Positions 6,067-15,530 of a stretch of 64,000 bases of DNA are shown here, one piece after another. This stretch comes from Bacteroidales bacterium (GTDB taxonomy: Bacteria > Bacteroidota > Bacteroidia > Bacteroidales > Muribaculaceae). Both the position numbers and the translations under genes were made by a program. The notes under the pieces are model-generated. The model was not told the DNA's origin. It was given only the letters and a program-made list of their open reading frames with translations, and did no database searches. Position 1 is the stretch's first letter. Each line of letters starts with the position of its first letter. The DNA lies in assembly GCA_015061005.1 (NCBI GenBank), contig SUXJ01000011.1:26090-90089 (forward strand). The letters are read 5' to 3'.

Positions 6067-6552
6067 ATGGATAGCGAAACTATTTTAGGGTACATTAGCA
6101 TTATTCTTACTGTTGTCATTGCTATACTTGGATGGATTATGCAAAGAAAGATTGAGCAAATTAAGATAATGGAGAATCAATTATCAGATAAGAAATATAA
6201 TGCGTATGCAGATTTAGTTGGGCTGTTTTTTGGTGTTCTTAAAAATGTGAAAAAAGAAAAAGACACAAATCCCAAAGTTATGTTGGATAAGATGATAGAG
6301 TCTAAGAAGAATATTTTTATGTATGGTTCAGACAAAGTTATTCATGCGTTCACAAAGTGGTTGTGTTCTTCTTCAATAGGAGAATCCAATGAACAACAAA
6401 TGAATAACTTCCTTGAACTTATGATTGAAATTCGCAAAGATATGTGTGGGTATACGAGTAAAATTACCAAATATGATCTTCTGCTAAATTTGATGCAAAA
6501 TCCCAAAGAGGCGAAGGGTTTTTTTGCTCAAATAAGTCGTTTGGACAAATGA
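6067..6552 (+). CDS. Membrane-anchored protein of unknown function
   Basis: 161 aa. One N-terminal membrane span (about 8-26, ILGYISIILTVVIAILGWI) is followed by a long charged, mostly helical cytoplasmic-type domain. No family is recognised. It stands alone with its own strong promoter, and its AT-rich, Lys-rich coding sequence differs from the core genes that follow, so it may be acquired. Similar N-anchored helical proteins turn up in defence or stress islands, but nothing here proves such a role. Confidence 0.6.
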   Translation: MDSETILGYISIILTVVIAILGWIMQRKIEQIKIMENQLSDKKYNAYADLVGLFFGVLKNVKKEKDTNPKVMLDKMIESKKNIFMYGSDKVIHAFTKWLCSSSIGESNEQQMNNFLELMIEIRKDMCGYTSKITKYDLLLNLMQNPKEAKGFFAQISRLDK

Positions 6553-6685
6553 TAAAGATGGCTCAACTGAGGGGGTGTCAATGATGTGGAATCGGTTGAG
6601 TCGTTATGTTTCGGTGTCGTTCCATGTCTTGCGAGCGCATAGCGATAGCTTGCGTTGGGAAGCAATAAGTTAAAGGACAGCGATT

Positions 6686-7372
6686 TTAACCTCCGCAATC
6701 ACAGCCGCTATCTCCGCTACTACAGCCACCATCACCGCTACTACCGCCGAATAACGTATTTCCAAGGGTAAAACCATATCCTATTGAAATAGCGTCGCTC
6801 CATCGCTTGCTTTCTTCTTTTTCTTTGGCAAAGGGGTCCCAATCGAGCAGGTCATCTTCGCTTTCGTCATCGTCGTCGTATTCACGCTTCAGGGCGTATT
6901 CCGACCATGCCGGAGCATTAGGGTCATAGAGGTTGTCATCTTCGGGGCGGTACGGCTCTCCGCCGTTAACGGTGAGGGTATAAATGTCAGGGTGGGCAAG
7001 CGCATGATCAACGAAATCTTTGTACCATGAGCGAAACACAATCCATTTGGTCAGTTCATATTGAGGGTAGCATCTGAACGTGTAGTTGAGTTCTTCAATC
7101 AACCCCTTAATGCCTTTATAGTGCCCGTATTGAAAGCGGAAAAGCAAATGGTTCTGCACCTGCTCTTTTGTTTGGTCAAGTTTTTCAAGCAAAGGAATTC
7201 CGAGTTGCCACCGGCGGTGCAACTCCTTTATGCATACAACAATAGATGCAGATACAATACTCGCTAATACGCTGAAAAATACAACAAACTCAACTTCCGG
7301 TATAAAAAAAGAGAATACAACGCACCATGCAGCGAATATCAGAATCGCCCAAACTATCTTCTTAAAATTCAT
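6686..7372 (-). CDS. Membrane protein with Gly/Ser/Cys-rich tail
   Basis: 228 aa. Two hydrophobic spans at the N-terminus (about 7-24 and 28-50) precede a soluble domain with several aromatic residues (YELTKWIVFRSWYKDF), an acidic stretch near residue 170 and a C-terminal tail made of GDGGCSSGDSGCDCGG-type sequence. The Cys-Gly tail may bind metal or be lipid/thiol modified; this is a guess. It is the last gene of the minus-strand operon that starts at trmD or metK. Confidence 0.6.
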   Translation of the reverse strand: MNFKKIVWAILIFAAWCVVFSFFIPEVEFVVFFSVLASIVSASIVVCIKELHRRWQLGIPLLEKLDQTKEQVQNHLLFRFQYGHYKGIKGLIEELNYTFRCYPQYELTKWIVFRSWYKDFVDHALAHPDIYTLTVNGGEPYRPEDDNLYDPNAPAWSEYALKREYDDDDESEDDLLDWDPFAKEKEESKRWSDAISIGYGFTLGNTLFGGSSGDGGCSSGDSGCDCGG

Positions 7373-7389
7373 TTTTTAAGTCCTATAAA

Positions 7390-7959
7390 TCATTGTTTGA
7401 GGTGCTGAAAAATGCGAAGGCAAGCCCACGCATCGAGTGCGGCATAGTGTTTTTGAGCCGGGGTGAGTTCAGTCGCTTCCCAATTGGTTAGGCGTTGAGC
7501 TTTTGAAATTCGTTTGCCGAACAATAAGGCGTATATTTTAGTTAAGCTGGCCTCTCCGATGCCATATCGTTTAACTAATGTTTGCAGTTCAATGAAACCT
7601 CGTGGTTCAATAGGCATCAAACGATTTAAAGCGTGGAAGTCATCTTTGGTTGAAAGCCCTATTTTGATAATTTTGTCTGATTCTAAAAAGTTTCGAAGTT
7701 CGGAGATTAGACCAATGCGGTTCAGTCGAAAAAGGAAGCATATATCCGGTGTGGATAGCTGCATGAGAGCAACGGCATGTGAGTCTCCTTTGCGAAAGTT
7801 AGGACGAGTTTCTGTATCAAATCCGACAAGGCTTTGATCCGTGAGAAAACTCAATGCTTTGATTGCCGCAGCCTCTGTTTGCACAAGTTCAATGCGTCCG
7901 GGGAACACTTCGGCCGGTAGGGTAGAGAGGGAGGCTTTATCTATGGTTTGAAGTTCCAT
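7390..7959 (-). CDS. 3'-5' exonuclease domain protein (RNase D-like)
   Basis: 189 aa. A DEDD-type exonuclease: motif I FDTETRP (around residues 48-54), motif II near IGLSTKDDFHAL and motif III HYAALDAWACLRIF. It lacks the HRDC domain of true RNase D, so it is a stand-alone exonuclease-domain protein common in Bacteroidetes. It probably trims RNA or single-stranded DNA. Its start overlaps the end of the O-methyltransferase gene by one base. Confidence 0.85.
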   Translation of the reverse strand: MELQTIDKASLSTLPAEVFPGRIELVQTEAAAIKALSFLTDQSLVGFDTETRPNFRKGDSHAVALMQLSTPDICFLFRLNRIGLISELRNFLESDKIIKIGLSTKDDFHALNRLMPIEPRGFIELQTLVKRYGIGEASLTKIYALLFGKRISKAQRLTNWEATELTPAQKHYAALDAWACLRIFQHLKQ

Positions 7960-8570
7960 TACTGTACTTTTACAATGGTCATGCCGTCGCGAATGGGGAG
8001 TATAACGGTGTTCATGTTGCTAACAAGATCGTTAAACTCACGGATGCCTTGCGTTTGCGCATCGTTGGCTTCCGGACTGATTACTTTTCCGTCCCAAAGG
8101 GTGTTGTCTGCCAGTATATAACCTCCGTGTGTCATCTTGGGCAGAACGAGTTTAAGATATTGAGTATATTCTCGTTTGTTGGCGTCAATAAATACCAAAT
8201 CCCATGGTCCCGGCAATTGTTGAATCATAGTTGATGCATCACCGATGTGGAGTTTAATGCGAGAGTCGGACTCAAAGAGTTCTGTTAGCGTTTCTTCATC
8301 TTCATCATTGTGCTCCACTGTGTGTAATTCTCCGTTCGGATGTAATCCTTCTGCTAAGCATAATGCAGAATAACCCGTAAACGTGCCGAGTTCAAGAATG
8401 CGGCGAGGGGAAATCATTCCCGATAGCATTGCCAAAAGTCGGCCTTGTAGGTGACCGGAGCATTGGTGGGAGTATAGGTGATGGAGGTGAGTGTAGCGAT
8501 TCAGCCGAGCCAAATGGTCCGGTTCGGGAGCAATATGATTAAGTATGTATTGTTCTAAATCAGGGCTCAC
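7959..8570 (-). CDS. Class I SAM-dependent O-methyltransferase
   Basis: About 203 aa from GTG 8570. It has the COMT/CCoAOMT-like core: LELGTFTGYSALCLAEGL (SAM-binding motif I), a VEHND acidic motif, DLVFIDANKREY (motif post-II with metal-binding Asp) and DNTLWDGKV. An ATG at 8624 is in frame but would overlap aroQ by 65 bases, so the GTG with an 11-base overlap is preferred. The substrate is unknown, probably a small catechol-type molecule. Confidence 0.85.
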   Translation of the reverse strand: MSPDLEQYILNHIAPEPDHLARLNRYTHLHHLYSHQCSGHLQGRLLAMLSGMISPRRILELGTFTGYSALCLAEGLHPNGELHTVEHNDEDEETLTELFESDSRIKLHIGDASTMIQQLPGPWDLVFIDANKREYTQYLKLVLPKMTHGGYILADNTLWDGKVISPEANDAQTQGIREFNDLVSNMNTVILPIRDGMTIVKVQ

Positions 8571-8982
8571 AGCGCATGAGGGCCTCCACTCCCAAGCGGT
8601 AGCTTTGCATTCCGAAGCCGGCAATCACTCCGTAACACACTGACGAAATCATTGATTTATGTCTGATTTCTTCGCGCGCATGAATATTTGAAATGTGCAC
8701 CTCAACAACCGGCACTTCAATGGCGGCAATGGCATCGGCAATAGCCAATGATGTGTGAGTATATGCGCCGGCATTAAGGACAATTCCGCGATATGAGGCA
8801 TCAAAGCCTGCGGCATGCAGTTTGTCGATTATTGCACCCTCATGGTTGCTTTGAAAGTATTCTATTTCGCAAAGTTCCGACAGTTCGTCAAGAATAGCAT
8901 CCATGCTTTGTGTACCATATATTTTCGGTTCACGTTTGCCGAGCAAGTTGAGATTCGGACCGTTGATAATCAATATCTTCAT
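8560..8982 (-). CDS. aroQ: Type II 3-dehydroquinate dehydratase
   Basis: 140 aa, the usual length. It makes 3-dehydroshikimate in the shikimate pathway. The signature INGPNLNLLGKREPKIYG carries catalytic Arg17 and Tyr22; NHEG, LNAGAYTHTS and HISNIHARE supply the anion- and substrate-binding residues with the catalytic His. It overlaps both neighbours by a few bases within the trmD operon. A second shikimate gene, aroE, lies at 30 kb in this window. Confidence 0.95.
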   Translation of the reverse strand: MKILIINGPNLNLLGKREPKIYGTQSMDAILDELSELCEIEYFQSNHEGAIIDKLHAAGFDASYRGIVLNAGAYTHTSLAIADAIAAIEVPVVEVHISNIHAREEIRHKSMISSVCYGVIAGFGMQSYRLGVEALMRCEP

Positions 8983-9680
8983 AATATATCAGAGAGATTA
9001 GTATAAGTTGGAATCGAAGCGGCTGCAAATTCACGAGCCGCAACGCTATGCTGATTGTTCACTATGGCGGCGCTGACGCCGTTCATTTGTTCGTAAGGAT
9101 TGTCGCTATATCCAATCCATTCTATTCTATGGTTGATGCCTAATGATTTAGCTCGTTTCAAAATCGGGCTGACAATTTTTGCTTTGCCTTGACCAACAAC
9201 GCGCAAACGCCATTCCTTATCACTCTTTCGGCCGAGTTCATTAATTAGCTCAAGAAGGCCGCAATTTTCTGTAATATTGCCTAACCACATTAATAGCGGC
9301 GTTTCTTCTTCTCCGGGTTGTTCTACCTCAACCTTCGGAAATTCCGGGTCCGGATTTTTCGCGATGAAGTTGATGGGTTCAGCGCGCCCCACGAGTTTCA
9401 ACGCGTTTTCTACTAATATACGCACATTGGGCGAGTGGACATATACGTTAAATTCATCGCCCTCAATGCGGCGTAGCACTCGTGAGAGATTTAATGCCCC
9501 GAATGCCTTACCCATCGGGCACTGAATGGCGCATATATCTGCAGCTTCAATGCGGCGAACCATATCGTTATTGCCTGCTGTAATCACAATAGCTCTTTGG
9601 GCTTGTTTGGCCGATAATAAAGCCAAAGTGGACGCGCCTGTCCAGTAATCGGAGTCGGCCGTGATGTGAATTTCAGTCAT
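8979..9680 (-). CDS. Glycosyltransferase-like protein
   Basis: 233 aa. The C-terminal half has the GT-B look: a PLLMWLGNITENCGLLELI segment, WRLRVVGQGKAK and RIEWIGYSD, as in GT4 family enzymes, but the usual EGFG motif is missing and the tail is short. Its start overlaps the larger glycosyltransferase gene upstream by 8 bases. The pair may act together on a surface glycan, with this one a divergent or non-catalytic partner. Confidence 0.6.
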   Translation of the reverse strand: MTEIHITADSDYWTGASTLALLSAKQAQRAIVITAGNNDMVRRIEAADICAIQCPMGKAFGALNLSRVLRRIEGDEFNVYVHSPNVRILVENALKLVGRAEPINFIAKNPDPEFPKVEVEQPGEEETPLLMWLGNITENCGLLELINELGRKSDKEWRLRVVGQGKAKIVSPILKRAKSLGINHRIEWIGYSDNPYEQMNGVSAAIVNNQHSVAAREFAAASIPTYTNLSDIL

Positions 9681-10713
9681 GGGTAAGAATATCTTTGTAA
9701 TATGTTATGAATTCATCGGCGCAGATGTCCCATGAAAATTGTCTGCCATGTGCAATTATTGCATCTGTGTCAATTGGTTCTGCCATTTTCTTGTTGACAT
9801 ATTCGGCCATCTGTTCAGGTAGAAGGTTTTCCCAGAAATAGGCAACATTGCCTCCTATTTCCGGTAAACTTGTTGATTTAGACAGAAATACGGGTTTGCC
9901 GCATAGCATGGCCTCAATTGGAGGTAACCCGAATCCTTCGGCTTTTGATGGGAACAAAAAAGCATCACAATTTGTATATAGCCATGCCTTCTCCGAGTCG
10001 TTCACTTCTCCTATCATTACTACATTACTGCGTTGCTTCGCCATTTGGAGCAACTCTTTATTTCGGCATCGCCCTGCAAGAACCAAGGTTCGGTTAGGCA
10101 GATAATCCATCATCTGAACGAGTAGTTCGGCTTGTTTGTAAGGGACCAGTGATGATAAGTGAAAGAGAAACGGTCCGGTCGGGACACCCTCTGGCCGCTG
10201 CATATTGTTGATGTCGAGCGATGTAACTCCATTGTAGATGACACGATTCGGAAGACTATTGGGGAAATGAGCCAACGTGTCGTCATGTGCAAACTTTGTT
10301 ATAAACGACAAGTGGGTGGAATTTTGTAGTCGTTCCAAGAAACGTCTTTCTGCGTGTTGTAATCTTTTCCCGGAGCGAGTATGTGCAAAGTTGATGTCGT
10401 GCACCGTCATTAATCGTTTCGGTGCCCCGCTATAACTCTTTAATTTGCATAGTTGATGCAGTGCGTGAAATAAATCACCTTTAATGAGCGGAAAATGGCG
10501 CAACAAGACAACTCGCAAGCTGTCTGTTTCTATATATTCTGCATCGGGACCGAAGCATCCTTTTTTACCCGGAGGTACCAAAAAAGTTATGCGAAACTCT
10601 TGGGGACATTTTGACAATATGCGAGGACACAATTGGCGTGCATATTCATGAAGCCCACACATTGGCAACCCAATGGCGAGTGCTTCAATGATTATGCGTT
10701 TTTGATTGCTCAT
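9673..10713 (-). CDS. GT4-family glycosyltransferase
   Basis: 346 aa, GT-B fold. The C-terminal nucleotide-sugar domain shows [26 protein letters not shown] and the catalytic/binding loop [24 protein letters not shown]. The N-terminal domain has [14 protein letters not shown]. It probably adds a sugar to a surface polysaccharide or glycolipid. It is translationally coupled to trmD upstream (4-base overlap). Confidence 0.85.
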   Translation of the reverse strand: MSNQKRIIIEALAIGLPMCGLHEYARQLCPRILSKCPQEFRITFLVPPGKKGCFGPDAEYIETDSLRVVLLRHFPLIKGDLFHALHQLCKLKSYSGAPKRLMTVHDINFAHTRSGKRLQHAERRFLERLQNSTHLSFITKFAHDDTLAHFPNSLPNRVIYNGVTSLDINNMQRPEGVPTGPFLFHLSSLVPYKQAELLVQMMDYLPNRTLVLAGRCRNKELLQMAKQRSNVVMIGEVNDSEKAWLYTNCDAFLFPSKAEGFGLPPIEAMLCGKPVFLSKSTSLPEIGGNVAYFWENLLPEQMAEYVNKKMAEPIDTDAIIAHGRQFSWDICADEFITYYKDILTHD

Positions 10714-11384
10714 TTCAATAAATCGGGCCTCAAGCGTGCTGTGCGTTCAAGAGCTTGTTCATGACGCCACTCGGCAATTTTTGCTTCGTGGCCCGACAAG
10801 AGTATATCAGGCACTTTCCAACCGTTATAATCTGCCGGACGAGTGTAAACCGGAGGAGCCAAGAGATTATCTTGAAATGAGTCGCTAAGAGCGCTCTGCT
10901 CATCTCCTATTGCTCCGGGAATGAGACGCACCATGGCGTCTGCAATGACTACTGCCGGGATTTCACCGCCTGTAAGCACGTAGTCGCCAATGCTAATTTC
11001 CTTGGTAATCAAATGCTCGCGAATGCGCCAATCTATTCCTTTATAATGTCCGCATAGGATGATGACGTTATTCAAGAGAGATAAACTGTTGGCCATGGGT
11101 TGAGTCAGCAAGTCTCCATCGGGCGATGTGAAAATCACTTCGTCATACTCTCTCTCTGATTTTAATGCGCTGATGCACCGATCAACCGGTTCAATCTGCA
11201 TGACCATGCCGGCTTCTCCTCCAAAAGGATAGTCATCTACTTTGCGATGACGATTAGTTGTGTAATCACGGAGATTATGTACGTGAAACTCCACTAATCC
11301 TTTAGCTTGCGCGCGCTTGAGTATGGAACACCCAAGTGGGGACTCGAACATCTCAGGGAGCACTGTTAATATATCTATTCTCAA
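10710..11384 (-). CDS. trmD: tRNA (guanine-37-N1) methyltransferase
   Basis: 224 aa, SPOUT class with a trefoil knot. [17 protein letters not shown] opens the protein; [21 protein letters not shown] and [20 protein letters not shown] form the SAM-binding knot. It methylates G37 of tRNAs to prevent frameshifting. It is 24 bases downstream of metK, which makes its methyl donor, so the two may share a transcript. Confidence 0.95.
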   Translation of the reverse strand: MRIDILTVLPEMFESPLGCSILKRAQAKGLVEFHVHNLRDYTTNRHRKVDDYPFGGEAGMVMQIEPVDRCISALKSEREYDEVIFTSPDGDLLTQPMANSLSLLNNVIILCGHYKGIDWRIREHLITKEISIGDYVLTGGEIPAVVIADAMVRLIPGAIGDEQSALSDSFQDNLLAPPVYTRPADYNGWKVPDILLSGHEAKIAEWRHEQALERTARLRPDLLK

Positions 11385-11408
11385 GCCGTAGTAATTAGTT
11401 TTCGGTTA

Positions 11409-12671
11409 TTAAAGAGAAAATGCCTTGCGAATGACCGGTACCATATCGTCTTTTTCCCACGCGAAGAGTTCAACCTCAATTTCGCGATCTTCCTCATAGC
11501 GTGAATGGAAATGCTTAACCACGGTTTGAGGCTGACGCCCGAAGTGTCCATATGTGGCGGTTTCCGAATAAATAGGCTTTCGTAGTCCAAAGCGCTGTTC
11601 GATAGAGTGGGGGCGCATATCAAAAAGGGTGTTAACCTTTTCCGAAATTTCTGCATCTGAAAGTGCCACTTTGGCAGTGCCATAAGTGTTGATATTCAAA
11701 CTTACGGGTTGTGCAACACCGATAGCGTATGCAACTTGTACAAGCACTTCATGGGCCACACCTGCTGCAACAAGGTTACGTGCGATATGGCGTGCCGCAT
11801 AGGCTGCTGAGCGGTCCACTTTTGATGGATCTTTACCTGAAAACGCTCCGCCGCCGTGAGCTCCGCGACCGCCGTATGTGTCAACGATAATCTTCCGACC
11901 GGTCAGACCCGCATCACCATGAGGTCCGCCGATAACGAATTTTCCTGTAGGATTAACGTGAAGGATTACTGTTGTCGGGTCATATAAAGCTGCGACTTCA
12001 GGCGTTAATTGTTTAAGAACACGCGGCATTAAGATTTCACGCACATCTTTCTCAATTTGAGAGCGCATGGCTTCATCGTCATCAAGAAATTCATCATGTT
12101 GCGTTGATACTACTATTGTGTGGATGCGTACCGGACGCTTAGTCTCTCCGTCGTATTCCACTGTAACTTGGCTCTTAGAGTCCGGGCGCAGATATTTCAT
12201 TTGCTCGTTCTCTCGGCGTATGGCGCTCAGCTCACGCAGAATCAGATGCGAGAGTTCTAATGTCAGCGGCATATAATTGGCCGTTTCATTAACGGCGTAA
12301 CCAAACATCATGCCTTGGTCGCCGGCACCTTGTTCGGATGCTTCGGTGCGTTCCACTCCGCGATTAATGTCAACGCTTTGCTCATGGAGGGCTGAAAGCA
12401 GGCCGCAAGCTTCTGCATCAAATTTCAGTTCACTGCGGTTATACCCGATATTTGAGATTACGCCGCGCACCACTTCGTGAAGATCAACGTATGCTCTGCT
12501 CTTTACCTCACCTGCAACGATGACTTGACCGGTTGTGACCATGGTTTCGCACCCCACTTTGCTCATTGGATCAAAGGCAAGGAAGCGATCTAATATGGCA
12601 TCAGAAATCTGGTCGGCCACTTTGTCAGGATGTCCTTCTGAAACCGACTCACTGGTAAATAAATAATTCAT
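11409..12671 (-). CDS. metK: S-adenosylmethionine synthetase
   Basis: 420 aa, slightly longer than the E. coli enzyme, as usual in Bacteroidetes. It makes SAM from methionine and ATP. Signatures seen are [25 protein letters not shown] N-terminus, [12 protein letters not shown] (hexapeptide motif), [13 protein letters not shown] (P-loop-like) and [19 protein letters not shown]. It precedes trmD and the O-methyltransferase, both SAM users, on the same strand. Confidence 0.97.
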   Translation of the reverse strand: MNYLFTSESVSEGHPDKVADQISDAILDRFLAFDPMSKVGCETMVTTGQVIVAGEVKSRAYVDLHEVVRGVISNIGYNRSELKFDAEACGLLSALHEQSVDINRGVERTEASEQGAGDQGMMFGYAVNETANYMPLTLELSHLILRELSAIRRENEQMKYLRPDSKSQVTVEYDGETKRPVRIHTIVVSTQHDEFLDDDEAMRSQIEKDVREILMPRVLKQLTPEVAALYDPTTVILHVNPTGKFVIGGPHGDAGLTGRKIIVDTYGGRGAHGGGAFSGKDPSKVDRSAAYAARHIARNLVAAGVAHEVLVQVAYAIGVAQPVSLNINTYGTAKVALSDAEISEKVNTLFDMRPHSIEQRFGLRKPIYSETATYGHFGRQPQTVVKHFHSRYEEDREIEVELFAWEKDDMVPVIRKAFSL

Positions 12672-12764
12672 AGCTGTTTAGACGTTTTTAGCATTTTTTA
12701 TTATGGTGGTTGCAAGCAGACAAATTTGTCCACCTTGTATGTTTATTGCTTCTTAATCCGAACT

Positions 12765-13304
12765 TTATTCCGTTTTCGGACGAACTTCATAGGTCGGTAT
12801 GTCGCGCAATTCCAACTCAAAGCGGAGTGCGGAATATGGGTTAACCACTCCTATTGAACTGCTGCCATACGCTGCTTGATATGGAATAATGATTTCAACC
12901 CAATCACCAACGTGCATCTGTTCCAATGCAATCACCCATCCGCTAATAACCGACGACGGCAGCAGAGTGACTAAGCTGTCTTTGTTGACGTATGACGAGT
13001 CAAAAGGAGTGCCGTCATAGAGCCAACCTTTGTATTTCACTGATACTGATGAGGTGTAAAGCGGCGTAAGATTTTCCGCTGTTTTTTCGCGATCATTAAA
13101 CCAACGCATCAGAATGCTCAATTCCGGATTCCATTCCGGTGTTACCTTGGTGTATTGACCGGTAACAAGTTGATCATGATACCATTCCTCATTTGCTTCG
13201 CGCCAGTCAGCATAGTCATTCCAATTCCTGATTTCGTCAGACAGACAACCTGTCAAGGTAAATGCGGCTGCAATTGCGGGCAAAAGTAGTTTCAGACCTT
13301 TCAT
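12765..13304 (-). CDS. FKBP-type peptidyl-prolyl isomerase lipoprotein
   Basis: 179 aa. A lipoprotein signal ends LTGC (lipidated Cys20). The C-terminal half is FKBP-like: VSVKYKGWLYDGTPFDSS, VISGWVIALEQMHVGDWVEIIIPYQAAYGSS and a final ALRFELELRDI strand. It probably assists folding of periplasmic or outer-membrane proteins. Its start overlaps the LemA gene stop by 4 bases. Confidence 0.85.
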   Translation of the reverse strand: MKGLKLLLPAIAAAFTLTGCLSDEIRNWNDYADWREANEEWYHDQLVTGQYTKVTPEWNPELSILMRWFNDREKTAENLTPLYTSSVSVKYKGWLYDGTPFDSSYVNKDSLVTLLPSSVISGWVIALEQMHVGDWVEIIIPYQAAYGSSSIGVVNPYSALRFELELRDIPTYEVRPKTE

Positions 13305-13897
13305 TTTGGCATGTTGATTTTTGGCGCATTTTCAGCACCGGCTGCTGCTGAGAAATAAGGGCTTTCTTTGAACCCGAAAATCGATGCGAAAAGATTGCCC
13401 GGGAAAGTAACGATTTGTCGATTGAACGATTCTGCAACTTTGTTGTAGTCCATTCTGGAAGTACGAATGCGGTTCTCTATACCATTATATTCGTCCATCA
13501 GTTTCAAGTAACTTTCGTTCGCTTTCAAATCCGGATATGCTTCTGAAACGGCAAATAGTGATTTCATTGCTGCAGTGAGCTGATTTTGAGCCGCTTCATA
13601 CTGCTTGAACTGCTCGGCATCAAAATCCTCAGCGTTGATGTTGATGCTACTTAACTGGGCTCGTGCTTCTGTTACTGCTTGAAGAGTGTTGCGCTCATGG
13701 GCTGCCGCACCTTCAACTATTTCAACGAGATTGGGCACTTTGTCTGCACGCATTTGATATGCTGTTTCAACGTCGCTCCATGCGCGCTTCACGCCCTGTT
13801 CGGCTGTGGCCATGCCATTATATTTGCTACAACCGACGCCGCAAAGCAACATCACGATGCCGGCAATGACAATGTAAATTATTGTGTTTTTTTTCAT
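13301..13897 (-). CDS. LemA family protein
   Basis: 198 aa. A signal anchor ends CGVGC (possible lipid Cys23), followed by the LemA helical core: RAWSDVETAYQMRADKVPNLVEIV, an AAHERNTLQAVTEARA stretch, and NLFASIFGFKESPYF before the C-terminus. LemA proteins are envelope proteins of unclear function. It is coupled to the FKBP lipoprotein downstream and follows glyS by 13 bases. Confidence 0.9.
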   Translation of the reverse strand: MKKNTIIYIVIAGIVMLLCGVGCSKYNGMATAEQGVKRAWSDVETAYQMRADKVPNLVEIVEGAAAHERNTLQAVTEARAQLSSININAEDFDAEQFKQYEAAQNQLTAAMKSLFAVSEAYPDLKANESYLKLMDEYNGIENRIRTSRMDYNKVAESFNRQIVTFPGNLFASIFGFKESPYFSAAAGAENAPKINMPK

Positions 13898-13910
13898 TAG
13901 CTCAAATTTG

Positions 13911-15455
13911 TTATTTCAGTTTACGGAGTAGAGAGTTGATGCTGACGCTGTCATGAATGAGCTTGTGGAGGTCATCAATGTTAACTCGGCTTTGTTCCAT
14001 AGAATCGCGATGGCGCAGTGTGACTGTGTTGTCCTCCAAAGTCTGATGATCAACTGTGATACAGAACGGTGTGCCGATGGCATCTTGGCGGCGATAGCGT
14101 TTACCGATTGAATCTTTTTCATCGTAATGGGTTGAGAAGTCAAACTTCAATTCGTTTACGATTTCGCGTGCCTTTTCGGGAAGTCCGTCTTTCTTTACCA
14201 ACGGCATAACGGCACACTTCACCGGTGCAAGAGGAGCCGGCAAGTGGAGCACTACGCGCTTTTCGCCGCCTTCAAGCTGCTGTTCTTCATAGCTGCTGCA
14301 AAGCACGCTCAAGAACATGCGGTCCACACCGATTGATGTCTCAATCACGTATGGGGTATAGCTTTCGTTTAGTTCCGGGTCAAAATATTTGATGTTCTTG
14401 CCCGAGAATTTTTCGTGCTGCGAAAGATCGAAGTTGGTGCGTGAGTGAATACCTTCCACTTCTTTGAAGCCGAAAGGCATTTGGAATTCTATGTCAGTGG
14501 CTGCATTTGCATAGTGGGCAAGCTTTTCGTGGTCGTGATAGCGATATTTTTCATCGCCCAGACCAAGGGCTTTGTGCCATTTCAAGCGGAATTCTTTCCA
14601 TGTTTGAAACCATGTCAATTCTTCGCCCGGACGCACGAAAAATTGCATTTCCATCTGCTCAAATTCTCTCATGCGGAATATGAACTGTCGAGCCACGATT
14701 TCATTGCGAAATGCCTTGCCAATCTGTGCTATACCAAACGGAATGCGCATACGGCCGGTTTTTTGCACATTGAGGAAGTTGACAAAGATACCTTGTGCAG
14801 TTTCCGGACGCAAATATACTCCCATTGCGCCGTCTGCCGTTGAACCCATCTCAGTTTTAAACATCAAGTTAAACTGACGCACTTCGGTCCAGTTTCTTGT
14901 GCCGGATATGGGGCATACGATTTCGCGGTCAATAATGATTTGGCGAAGTTCTTCAAGGTTGTTATCGTTCATCGCTTTGGCAAATCGCTCTGTCAGTTCG
15001 GTTTTTTCTGCCAGGATTTGTGCAATGCGAGGATTGGTTTCGCGGAACAATGCTTCGTCGAATGTTTCGCCAAAACGTTTGCGTGCCTTGGCAACTTCTT
15101 TCTCAACTTTATCATCGAGTTTTGCAAGGTCCTCTTCAATGAGCACGTCGGCGCGATAACGCTTTTTGCTGTCGCGGTTATCAATCAGCGGGTCATTAAA
15201 TGCGTCAACGTGGCCCGATGCCTTCCAAATGGTCGGGTGCATGAAAATGGCCGAGTCAATACCGACAATGTTTTCATGCAGAAGCGTCATGGCGTCCCAC
15301 CAATAACGTTTGATGTTGTTTTTAAGTTCTACGCCGTTCTGACCATAGTCATAAACTGCTGATAAACCATCATATATTTCGCTTGAAGGGAATACGAAGC
15401 CGTATTCCTTGGCGTGAGAAACGATTTTTTTGAAAACGTCGTCTTGTTGTGCCAT
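13911..15455 (-). CDS. glyS: Glycyl-tRNA synthetase (alpha2 type)
   Basis: 514 aa, class II synthetase of the single-chain eukaryote/archaeal-like type. N-terminal catalytic core: KRYWWDAMTLLHENIVGID, motif 2 GKAFRNEIVARQFIFRMREFEQMEMQ (split by the flipping loop), motif 3 GVDRMFLSVL; a C-terminal anticodon-binding domain begins near APLAPVKCAVMPL. It charges tRNA-Gly. The start is ATG 15455, with a promoter 44 bases upstream. Confidence 0.95.
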   Translation of the reverse strand: MAQQDDVFKKIVSHAKEYGFVFPSSEIYDGLSAVYDYGQNGVELKNNIKRYWWDAMTLLHENIVGIDSAIFMHPTIWKASGHVDAFNDPLIDNRDSKKRYRADVLIEEDLAKLDDKVEKEVAKARKRFGETFDEALFRETNPRIAQILAEKTELTERFAKAMNDNNLEELRQIIIDREIVCPISGTRNWTEVRQFNLMFKTEMGSTADGAMGVYLRPETAQGIFVNFLNVQKTGRMRIPFGIAQIGKAFRNEIVARQFIFRMREFEQMEMQFFVRPGEELTWFQTWKEFRLKWHKALGLGDEKYRYHDHEKLAHYANAATDIEFQMPFGFKEVEGIHSRTNFDLSQHEKFSGKNIKYFDPELNESYTPYVIETSIGVDRMFLSVLCSSYEEQQLEGGEKRVVLHLPAPLAPVKCAVMPLVKKDGLPEKAREIVNELKFDFSTHYDEKDSIGKRYRRQDAIGTPFCITVDHQTLEDNTVTLRHRDSMEQSRVNIDDLHKLIHDSVSINSLLRKLK

Positions 15456-15498
15456 AATTGGAGTGATATTCTTTGTTTATGTGTTAATTTTCAGCCTG

Positions 15499-15529
15499 CA
15501 AAGTTACGCAAAAATTCCGATAAAATCAA
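15499..15529 (-). promoter_or_regulatory. Promoter of glyS
   Basis: TAACTTTG on the minus strand (15499-15506), with TTG 20 bases upstream of it (15527-15529). It overlaps the end of the hydrolase gene. Confidence 0.5.
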
Positions 15530-15530
15530 C

